DNA of 9,720 bases from NCBI GenBank assembly GCA_030622705.1, contig JAUXFU010000019.1, positions 1 to 9,720 of the forward strand, written 5' to 3'. The notes below the pieces were generated by a model. It was not told the origin of the DNA, made no database searches, and saw only the letters and a list, made by a program, of their open reading frames with translations. The DNA is from Candidatus Omnitrophota bacterium. Lineage in GTDB: Bacteria; Omnitrophota; Koll11; Gygaellales; JAHJCI01. The position numbers were made by a program, and so were the translations under genes. Of the stretch, positions 1 through 7,896 are shown in pieces (within the stretch, counting starts at the first letter, position 1; every line of letters starts with the position of its first letter).

Positions 1-50
1 ACAAAAGGCAAATGGCCATGCAATACCAAACATAAATATCCCTTATTCAT
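1..50 (-). CDS. GH57/DUF1957-type alpha-glucan branching enzyme, N-terminal fragment (cut by window edge)
   Basis: An ATG at 50-48 opens a frame that runs off the left edge and encodes MNKGYLCLVLHGHLPFV. The LHGHLPFV stretch matches the first conserved strand of GH57 family enzymes of the DUF1957 / 1,4-alpha-glucan branching type, which typically begin with a few residues and then an LHxHLPF(V/I) motif. In characterised members these cytoplasmic enzymes cut and rejoin alpha-1,4-glucan to make alpha-1,6 branches. Only 17 codons are visible, so the call rests on this motif and on the preceding DUF4912 gene, a neighbour I recall seeing beside GH57 genes. The ribosome binding site is weak: only a short CGG lies about 10 bases ahead of the ATG. 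A repeat-type hairpin at 70-102 lies 19 bases upstream and may influence initiation. Confidence 0.72.
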   Translation of the reverse strand, partial: MNKGYLCLVLHGHLPF

Positions 51-69
51 AATTTTTACCGTTCAGTTA

Positions 70-102
70 ACCCCATTAGAGAACTTCATTCTTTAACGGG
101 GT
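70..102. repeat. Palindromic repeat of the CCCCRTTAGAGAA family, short hairpin form
   Basis: Bases 70-83 pair with 89-102 as a 14-position stem with one mismatch (75/97), one G-T wobble (79/93) and a 5-base loop. The core (CCCC, A or G, TTAGAGAA) recurs at 2048-2060 and, inverted, at 2140-2152. The element lies between the DUF4912 stop and the GH57 start. Neither side has a run of T, so an intrinsic terminator is not well supported. It is more likely a dispersed REP-like element or a leader structure for the downstream gene. Confidence 0.7.
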
Positions 103-109
103 AAAGAAT
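88..109 (-). promoter_or_regulatory. Alternative hairpin overlapping the repeat stem, possible leader switch
   Basis: ATTCTTTA (88-95) and TAAAGAAT (102-109) are perfect 8-base complements around a 6-base loop. This hairpin uses bases 89-95 and 102, which also form one arm of the 70-102 hairpin, so the two folds exclude each other. In the minus-strand transcript the 8-base hairpin would be made first and the longer one last, just before the GH57 start codon. The pairing is seen directly. A regulatory role is inference. Confidence 0.3.
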
Positions 110-154
110 TTCTCCCGTATCCGTTACACGCTCTCTCACACGATACGCTATTTT

Positions 155-1180
155 CTATTTGGTTTCCTTGACTACAATAGGAGTAATACTTCTTACTTGA
201 TCGCCATCCGAAGAAGTTGCGATAACTGGTATGATTTGTTTTCCGTTAGGAAGGAAAAAACGCAAACTAAAACTTCCGTCCGGCCTAAGCCCCACCGGAC
301 GGCCCTGGACAGTCAGCTTAGCATCAGGCTCTGTCTGACCATAAACAATCAATTCTGTATTAACCTCTAACCAAAAATCCTTTGATTTTTCCTTTTTGAC
401 CGGACTACTCACAGAAAATAAAGCACCCGAAGAAAACTCACGCTTTAATCTCTCCTGCCACAACCTCCTTAACTTAAGAGGAGAACTACCTATGCCAATA
501 CCAACTCCCATTCCATAGAGTCGAGTGAACATATCCTCCGGAATCATCCATTCTTCGTCAGTAAGTGACGATGGACCATCAAAGGGCGTGGAAACAATGT
601 TGGAACGCACAATGGTCATAAATCTGCCGTTATCAAAAAGCAAACCAAAATCTACACACCAACTGCGACCGGGGCTATGAGTATCAATATACCAGTTTGT
701 TGCCTCCGGGATAACCTCAATATCAAAGAAGCGATGAGCATTATTTCCGGTAAATACTATCTGACTGACATCATATAACCGCAGCACCCTTTTAAAACCC
801 CCGGCAGAAACTATTGGAAATTCGTTACTTAGTTTCATCCATGTAGAATCGCTAATCTCCCAATAAACATGAATCCACCATGGATCACGCACCTGCAGAA
901 CAATTCTATCCCGCCCGTAACCAGAAGACAGCTGAGCAGGTATAGGATAAACTGTTTTTTTTTCTTCAACCTTAGGCGGAATATAAAATTTAGACTCACC
1001 AACGGCTGCCTCCATCATCTGCTTCTTTACCGTAATCTTTCTCTGTGAAAAAACTGATTTTGGCTTAGAGCGCCTGAGCGATTTAGTCGCACTGCTTACT
1101 TTAACATGCATCTTCCTTACCCGGAGGCTAACCGCTTTTTTAATACCCTGTTTAACCTTGCGTAACATACGCCTCATCAT
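155..1180 (-). CDS. DUF4912 domain protein with basic N-terminus and C-terminal beta-type domain
   Basis: This is a 341-residue protein from the ATG at 1180. Residues 1-55 are strongly basic and poor in acidic residues. Residues about 82-200 match DUF4912: a GYGRDRIVLQVRDPWWIHVYWE start rich in aromatic residues, then RLYDVS and WYIDTHSPGRSW, a pattern typical of a carbohydrate-binding-like beta fold. A glycine-rich turn (GMGVGIGIGSSP, about 223-234) follows. Residues about 268-336 look like a small beta-sandwich (TELIVYGQTEPDAKLTVQGRPV, then DGSFSLRFFLPNG). There is no signal peptide or membrane segment, so it is probably cytoplasmic. The biochemical function of DUF4912 is unknown. The gene starts 47 bases after the lipoprotein gene with no terminator between, so the two are likely co-transcribed. 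The GH57 gene downstream suggests a part in alpha-glucan metabolism, perhaps as a glucan-binding partner, which is inference. An ATG at 1195 is possible but has a poorer ribosome binding site. Confidence 0.85.
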   Translation of the reverse strand: MMRRMLRKVKQGIKKAVSLRVRKMHVKVSSATKSLRRSKPKSVFSQRKITVKKQMMEAAVGESKFYIPPKVEEKKTVYPIPAQLSSGYGRDRIVLQVRDPWWIHVYWEISDSTWMKLSNEFPIVSAGGFKRVLRLYDVSQIVFTGNNAHRFFDIEVIPEATNWYIDTHSPGRSWCVDFGLLFDNGRFMTIVRSNIVSTPFDGPSSLTDEEWMIPEDMFTRLYGMGVGIGIGSSPLKLRRLWQERLKREFSSGALFSVSSPVKKEKSKDFWLEVNTELIVYGQTEPDAKLTVQGRPVGLRPDGSFSLRFFLPNGKQIIPVIATSSDGDQVRSITPIVVKETK

Positions 1181-1182
1181 TA

Positions 1183-1190
1183 CCACCTCC
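1183..1190 (-). promoter_or_regulatory. Ribosome binding site that sets the DUF4912 start
   Basis: The minus strand reads GGAGGTGG here, five bases between GGAGG and the ATG at 1180. The upstream in-frame ATGs at 1195 and 1192 overlap or precede this site and have only a weak AGG ahead of them, so the start at 1180 is preferred. Confidence 0.75.
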
Positions 1191-1227
1191 ATCATTGGCG
1201 CCTGGGAACTTTATTACTTAACTATAA

Positions 1228-1884
1228 TTACTTTATCTTCCCTGCAGGCTTGCTGTTTTCCCGCTTTGCTTCAGTCTTTGCTGCGGATGGTTTTACCTTA
1301 GTGATTTTAGGCATAATAACAATCTCTACGCGACGATTCAACTGACGCCCTTGCTTAGTATCATTAGAGGCTACGGGTCGATATTCAGCATAACCTACCG
1401 GCGAGACTCGAAGCGGAGAAACTCCTCCTTTATCGACTAAATAATGTAATACACTCAAGGCACGCGCTGTAGACAATTCCCAATTTGACTTCCATCCGGA
1501 ATACTTAATCGGCTCATTATCGCTATGTCCTTCAATCCCAATATCATTCTCCGGAACATTTTCATTCAAAACGCGGGTAACCTTACTTAACGCAGAGTAA
1601 ACCCCCGGTTTAAGTTTAGCTTTACCCGAATCAAACAAAACATCCGTAACAAAGCTGATTACCAAACCTTTTTCCGCTCTTTCCAGACGAACCTCTTTAT
1701 CAGCAATTTCCTGTTTGAGCCTCTGCTCAAGGAGCCGCTTAGTTTGCCCGAATTCATCCAGCTGCTTAGTTAATTTCTCAATCTTTTCAACATCGCTGCG
1801 CCTTCCTTTTTGAAAAATAAAAGTACAGCCGGAAAAACTTATTGTCCCAAAGATCACTAATAAACAACAAATTACTCTTTTCAT
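1228..1884 (-). CDS. OmpA/MotB-like peptidoglycan-binding lipoprotein
   Basis: This is a 218-residue protein. Residues 1-20 form a lipoprotein signal peptide (MKRV, a hydrophobic stretch, then the lipobox FSGC with the acylated cysteine at 20). Residues about 31-72 are charged and likely coiled coil. Residues about 74-191 form an OmpA C-terminal domain of the MotB type: LFDSGKAKLKPG, then EGHSDNEPI, WKSNWELSTARA and NRRVEIVI. Asp122 and Arg141 correspond to the pair that grips diaminopimelate in OmpA-like domains. The tail (about 192-218) is Lys/Ala-rich and probably disordered. The expected role is to anchor a membrane to the murein, as Pal or related lipoproteins do. The start at 1884 is chosen because it gives the signal peptide directly and has a G-rich ribosome binding site (GGGGG six bases ahead). 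The longer frame from a TTG at 1950 would add 22 hydrophilic residues. It is first in a unit with the DUF4912 gene and has its own promoter at 2002-2030. A Pal or MotB homologue is possible, but no TolB or MotA neighbour is visible. Confidence 0.9.
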   Translation of the reverse strand: MKRVICCLLVIFGTISFSGCTFIFQKGRRSDVEKIEKLTKQLDEFGQTKRLLEQRLKQEIADKEVRLERAEKGLVISFVTDVLFDSGKAKLKPGVYSALSKVTRVLNENVPENDIGIEGHSDNEPIKYSGWKSNWELSTARALSVLHYLVDKGGVSPLRVSPVGYAEYRPVASNDTKQGRQLNRRVEIVIMPKITKVKPSAAKTEAKRENSKPAGKIK

Positions 1885-1960
1885 CTCCCGCCCCCTTTTT
1901 TTAGCTTTTATCTGTAAAGATTCTTCACTTAAAGAATCCCTAATCTCCAAATCCTGATTT

Positions 1961-1998
1961 CCTAATAAACTAATCTCCTGATTACTGAGTTTATTAGG
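1961..1998 (-). promoter_or_regulatory. Perfect 11-base inverted repeat at the predicted transcript start of the lipoprotein gene
   Basis: CCTAATAAACT (1961-1971) and AGTTTATTAGG (1988-1998) are perfect complements separated by 16 bases. The minus-strand transcription start expected from the promoter at 2002-2030 falls near 1995, so the repeat occupies the first bases of the transcript or overlaps the initiation site. It could be a 5' hairpin or a binding site for a dimeric repressor. On the minus strand the loop carries CAGGAG, a Shine-Dalgarno-like word with no usable start codon after it. Confidence 0.5.
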
Positions 1999-2001
1999 GC
2001 A

Positions 2002-2030
2002 ATAGTATCACATAACACTATCAGGGTCAA
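2002..2030 (-). promoter_or_regulatory. Sigma70-type promoter for the lipoprotein / DUF4912 unit
   Basis: The minus strand has TTGACC (2030-2025), exactly 17 bases, then TACTAT (2007-2002). This is close to the consensus -35 and -10 boxes with ideal spacing. It points toward the lipoprotein gene and predicts a start near 1995 and a leader of about 110 bases. It is the best promoter in the window. Confidence 0.75.
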
Positions 2031-2047
2031 GAAATTTCATGTCTGCG

Positions 2048-2152
2048 CCCCGTTAGACAATTTCGTTCTCTAATCCCACAAGGATAGACCTTCCTATACC
2101 TATTAAGGAAGGGTCTAACAGTCTACAGTGACGGTTGCTTTCTCTAACGGGG
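2048..2152. repeat. 105-base element with 13-base inverted ends (CCCCGTTAGASAA) and an internal hairpin
   Basis: The ends 2048-2060 and 2140-2152 are inverted copies matching at 12 of 13 positions and share their core with the hairpin at 70-102. Inside, TAGACC+TTCCT (2085-2095) pairs with AGGAA+GGTCTA (2106-2117) with a one-base bulge at 2111. The left part (2048-2078) also aligns base by base with 71-101. The element starts 11 bases after the purA stop. No open frame or clear target-site duplication is seen. It resembles a REP- or MITE-type non-autonomous element and may also end purA transcription, although no T-run follows the hairpin. Confidence 0.6.
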
Positions 2153-2163
2153 TTTACAGAACA

Positions 2164-4681
<2,518 letters not shown>

Positions 4682-4687
4682 ATGCAC

Positions 4688-4693
4688 CCTCCC
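4688..4693 (-). promoter_or_regulatory. Ribosome binding site that sets the start of the LeuA-family gene
   Basis: The minus strand reads GGGAGG, six bases before the ATG at 4681. The GTG at 4687 would begin directly at the end of this site, which rules it out as the main start. Confidence 0.7.
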
Positions 4694-4725
4694 TAAAATG
4701 GATAACTTTCCTATTCTATACTACA

Positions 4726-4740
4726 AGATTAAATTAATCT
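4726..4740. repeat. 15-base palindrome in the serA to LeuA-family spacer
   Basis: AGATTAA-A-TTAATCT is a perfect odd palindrome, the only structure in this short spacer. It could be an operator half-site pair for the downstream gene. Being AT-rich and short, it may also be chance. No convincing promoter boxes are seen beside it. Confidence 0.25.
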
Positions 4741-4764
4741 CATGTCCTCCTGTCCTAAGCCGCT

Positions 4765-6378
4765 TTAACGAGAAGACGAAGTTTCGGATTTATCCAATTT
4801 AATCAGTTTAACCGCAAGAACATTCTCAATATTTTTTATCTTATTCAACAATTCCGAAGGAATAGAACTGTCGATATTTAATACGCTTATTGCTTCACCG
4901 CCCGGCTTCCTGCGGCCAAAGGTCATTCCGGCAATATTAATTTTGTACTCACCTAAAAGGGTCCCGAGATTACCGATAATTCCCGGCTTATCCCAATTCC
5001 TTATTGCGATCAAATAACCCTGCGGTGAAAGTTCAACATAAAAATCATCAATCTTAACAATCCGCGGCTGTCGATTGGATGAGAGAGTCGCCCAGACCTC
5101 TTTTTCTTCCTTATCGGTATTTATCTTAACAGAGATTAAATTTACAAATTCCTCCTCTGATGACGACAATCTTATTTCTTTAATCTTAATCCCCCGCATT
5201 TCCGCCAGGGAACGGGCATTAACAAAATTTACGGAATCTTCTAAAGCAGATGTCAGGAATCCTTTTATTAAAGCCATGGTAAGACAGGTAACATCCTGTT
5301 GATTAATCCCGCCGCTATACTGAATAGACACCGCCTTTGGCCTTCCTTCGCAGAGCTGGCTGCTAAAATTGCCTAATGCCTGAGCTAAGTTTATGTAAGG
5401 AGCGAGGATTTTGTAAGCCTCGGGTTCAATCTGCGGATAATTGGCCGCATTGCGTATACCGCGGGCAAGAAGGTAATCACGAACACACTCAGCAATCTCA
5501 ATGGCAACATTAACCTGTGCCTCCTCGGTAGAAGCGCCTAAATGCGGAGTAGTAATAACGTTATCTAACTTTAAAATCTCATAATCGCTCGGAAAGGGTT
5601 CTTTCTCAAATACATCCAGGCTGGCACCGGCAACCTTACCCTGCTTTATTGCCTTAACCAGCGCCTGCTCGTCAATAATGCCTCCCCTGGCACAATTTAT
5701 AATCCGTACGCCATCTTTCATCACAGCAAACTCTTTATCAGAAATCATATGCCGGGTATTCTCAGAAAGCGGCGTATGAATATCGATAAAATCGGAGTTT
5801 CTTAACAAAACCGGTAACTCAACGATCTCCACGCCCAAACTCTTACCTACCTCACCGGACAAATAAGGATCAAACGCAATAACCTTCATCCCATAAGGAA
5901 TTGCGCGCCTGGCTACTTCTACGCCGATGCGGCCCAAACCAATAATCCCCAGGGTTTTCTTATAAAGCTCAATACCTATAAATTGAGAACGCTTCCATTC
6001 ACCTCGCTTTACCGAAGCATTGGCCTGAGGGATATTACGCGCTAAAGCAAGTATCATACTCATTGTATGCTCGCAGGTAGAAATTGTATTTCCTGCCGGC
6101 GCGTTCATTACCATAATCCCCTTTTCCGTAGCGCTGTCTAAATCTACGTTATCCAAACCCACGCCTGCCCGGCCAATAACCTTAAGTCTCTCGGCGGCCT
6201 GAATAATCTGTGCGGTTACCTTAGTGCCGCTTCTTACTATAAGTGCATCATAGATTTTAATAACCTGCTTTAATTCTTCCGGCTTTAGCCCTGTCTTAAC
6301 ATCAACGCTAAATTCCTTTATATCTCTTAAAATCTTTAAACCCTCTTCGGATAACTTATCACTAACTAATATCTTCAT
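4765..6378 (-). CDS. serA: D-3-phosphoglycerate dehydrogenase, long form with ASB and ACT domains
   Basis: SerA oxidises 3-phosphoglycerate to 3-phosphohydroxypyruvate with NAD, the entry step of serine synthesis. The 537 residues match the long (type I) form. Domains in order: split substrate-binding and nucleotide-binding regions (about 1-310), with the Rossmann motif GIIGLGRIG (144-152) and Asp170 after it to select NAD; an ASB intervening domain (about 318-450); and a C-terminal ACT domain (about 453-530, [19 protein letters not shown]). Catalytic residues are visible as Arg231 (NCARGGIID), Glu260 (FEKEP) and His279 (TTPHLGAST). The ACT domain suggests allosteric control, commonly by L-serine in this family. 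The ATG at 6378 has GAGG six bases ahead. A TTG at 6381 is the only in-frame alternative just upstream. The class V aminotransferase that could act next in the pathway is two genes upstream. Confidence 0.97.
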   Translation of the reverse strand: MKILVSDKLSEEGLKILRDIKEFSVDVKTGLKPEELKQVIKIYDALIVRSGTKVTAQIIQAAERLKVIGRAGVGLDNVDLDSATEKGIMVMNAPAGNTISTCEHTMSMILALARNIPQANASVKRGEWKRSQFIGIELYKKTLGIIGLGRIGVEVARRAIPYGMKVIAFDPYLSGEVGKSLGVEIVELPVLLRNSDFIDIHTPLSENTRHMISDKEFAVMKDGVRIINCARGGIIDEQALVKAIKQGKVAGASLDVFEKEPFPSDYEILKLDNVITTPHLGASTEEAQVNVAIEIAECVRDYLLARGIRNAANYPQIEPEAYKILAPYINLAQALGNFSSQLCEGRPKAVSIQYSGGINQQDVTCLTMALIKGFLTSALEDSVNFVNARSLAEMRGIKIKEIRLSSSEEEFVNLISVKINTDKEEKEVWATLSSNRQPRIVKIDDFYVELSPQGYLIAIRNWDKPGIIGNLGTLLGEYKINIAGMTFGRRKPGGEAISVLNIDSSIPSELLNKIKNIENVLAVKLIKLDKSETSSSR

Positions 6379-6384
6379 CAATCA

Positions 6385-6388
6385 CCTC
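6385..6388 (-). promoter_or_regulatory. Ribosome binding site that sets the serA start
   Basis: The minus strand reads GAGGTGATTG and then ATG, so GAGG lies six bases from the ATG at 6378 but only three from the TTG at 6381. The ATG is therefore preferred. Confidence 0.7.
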
Positions 6389-6394
6389 TTTCTT

Positions 6395-6429
6395 GAGTAG
6401 CGAGTAGAGAGTAGCAAGTAGAGAGATTT
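6395..6429. repeat. Short tandem repeat, 7-base unit GAGTAGM
   Basis: On the plus strand the units are GAGTAGC, GAGTAGA, GAGTAGC, AAGTAGA and the degenerate GAGATTT. The array lies in the serA leader, 17 bases upstream of its ATG. The AAGTAGA unit at 6416-6422 also has an inverted copy, TCTACTT, at 6442-6448, so the leader RNA could fold across the end of the array. No coding role is apparent. Confidence 0.75.
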
Positions 6430-6500
6430 TTATAGCTGCTATCTACTTATTATTTCTGATACTCTCCTGCGGCACAACAATCCATAAGCAATAACTGTTC

Positions 6501-7868
6501 TTATTTCTTGTTATATATTTCGTACGTTTCACCCGTAATCAAGCCCTGCTCGTAAATTTTATCTATAGAACTACGCATCAGCTGCATCCCGCATTGAGCA
6601 TTCGATTGTATTATGGAATTTAATTGAATAAAATTTCTGTCACTGATAATTCTTTTAACCGCATAATTCACTACACATACCTCGGTAGCCAGAATCCGCT
6701 CAAAACCATTCTTATGCGGCAACAAAGCCTGAATAATCACTGCTCTTAAACAATGAGAGAGCCTGTTTGAAATAAAGTTTTGTTGCTCTAAAGAAAAAAG
6801 GCTTATAATCCGATCAAGGACTTGTAACGTATCGGCGGCATGAATTGAGCTTATTACCAAATGCCCTGTTTCTGCTGCGTTAAGGGCTGTCTCTATGGTA
6901 TCGGCATCGACTATCTCTCCTACGACAATTACATCAGGATCCTGCCTCAATCCGGCAGTTAAACCCGCAGCAAAAGAGGTTACGTCAACGCCTACCTCCC
7001 TCTGCTTAACTATTGCCTTTAAATTCTTATGCATGTATTCTATCGGCTTCTCCAGAGAAAGAACAACCCCTCCCCTGCCCCGGTTGATCATATCTATCAT
7101 CGCTGCTATAGTAGTAGTTTTACCCGAACCGGTAGTACCGGCAATAAGCACTATTCCGCTTGTCAATTTGCATAGATCATCAACAACACTGGACAACCCC
7201 AGTTCTTCCCGGCTTTTTATTTCCGATGGAATAATCCTAAAAACAACTTCGATATTACCTCGCTGCTGATACACACTTACACGGTATCTCAAATTTGATT
7301 CCATCAAAAAAACAAAATCCAGGTCTTTTTCCTGTTTAAATTTCTGCCTCTGCGCCCCGGAAAGAATGCTATAAACCATCTGTTCAATCTCTTCTGAAAG
7401 TAAAGGTTCTTCATCCGGAGCAATAGGCTTTATTGCTCCATGTAATCTTACCATAGGAGGAGCATTAGTAGTCAGGTGTAAATCAGAAGCCCTCTCTTCG
7501 GCAGCCTTAGTTAATAACCTCAGGATATCCATTCGTTCAATACGCTGCTTAATTTCTTCTTCAATTTCCGCAGTCATCTTACTAAAAATCAGACCAATTT
7601 TATAATTACCCGAAGAAGGCAGCCTCTCAAGCCTTACAACCTCACCCTCAACATCTATCGATTTAAAAGACGACCCGGGCAAATTGATAATAAGCTTTAT
7701 TCTCGTGCCGACTGGTATCTCTTGTTCGTTTTCAAAAAGTAGACCTGCGGCACTAATATTTTTCGTTATCTGATTATGCTTAACCTCAGAGACTCCCGCC
7801 GAATTCAATATTTCGTAACTAAACTTGACTCCGACACGTATACGAAGTGTTGCTCTGCGTTCAGCCAT
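6501..7868 (-). CDS. PilZ-PilT fusion: c-di-GMP-binding domain joined to a retraction-type pilus ATPase
   Basis: This 455-residue protein joins two domains. Residues about 1-112 are a PilZ domain with both parts of the c-di-GMP motif, RATLR (5-9) and NISAAG (37-42). Residues about 113-455 are a PilT/GspE-family hexameric ATPase: ASDLHL (127-132), Walker A GTTGSGKTT (244-252, Lys250), Walker B LRQDPDVIVVGE (307-318, Glu318) and the His box TGHLVISSIH (334-343). PilT powers type IV pilus retraction at the inner-membrane base. Direct coupling to c-di-GMP is the natural inference. Departures from classic PilT are visible: the Asp box reads LEKPIEY (272-278) where LEDPIEY/IEDPIEF is usual, GEMRD is GEIVD, and the C-terminal AIRNLIRE motif is AVKRIISD. 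It may therefore be a PilT paralogue (PilU-like) rather than the main retraction motor. The start has a clear GGAGGAGAG site. It begins 28 bases after the aminotransferase gene. No other pilus gene is in the window. Confidence 0.92.
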   Translation of the reverse strand: MAERRATLRIRVGVKFSYEILNSAGVSEVKHNQITKNISAAGLLFENEQEIPVGTRIKLIINLPGSSFKSIDVEGEVVRLERLPSSGNYKIGLIFSKMTAEIEEEIKQRIERMDILRLLTKAAEERASDLHLTTNAPPMVRLHGAIKPIAPDEEPLLSEEIEQMVYSILSGAQRQKFKQEKDLDFVFLMESNLRYRVSVYQQRGNIEVVFRIIPSEIKSREELGLSSVVDDLCKLTSGIVLIAGTTGSGKTTTIAAMIDMINRGRGGVVLSLEKPIEYMHKNLKAIVKQREVGVDVTSFAAGLTAGLRQDPDVIVVGEIVDADTIETALNAAETGHLVISSIHAADTLQVLDRIISLFSLEQQNFISNRLSHCLRAVIIQALLPHKNGFERILATEVCVVNYAVKRIISDRNFIQLNSIIQSNAQCGMQLMRSSIDKIYEQGLITGETYEIYNKK

Positions 7869-7896
7869 AATAATCTCTCCTCCATCCGATTCTTTT

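Noticed and set aside
1885..1950. 22-residue N-terminal extension of the lipoprotein from a TTG
   Set aside because: The extension is hydrophilic and would bury the signal peptide. The ATG at 1884 gives a normal lipoprotein signal and has a better-placed G-rich site.
2085..2117. Internal hairpin as an intrinsic terminator of purA
   Set aside because: The stem is good but no run of T follows on the minus strand, so I describe it only as part of the repeat element.
4736..4754. AGGAGG followed by ATG and four codons after serA, as a leader peptide
   Set aside because: The spacing to the ATG is too short (2 bases) and the four-codon frame (MRLI) has no tell-tale amino acid run. It is probably chance.
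5075..5302. Plus-strand open frame opposite serA
   Set aside because: It is antisense to the ASB domain region and has a Ser-rich, low-complexity product with no recognisable motif.
6895..7269. Plus-strand 124-codon open frame opposite the PilT domain
   Set aside because: It mirrors the Walker A and B region of the ATPase, where coding constraint leaves a long antisense frame. No start signal or homology is evident.
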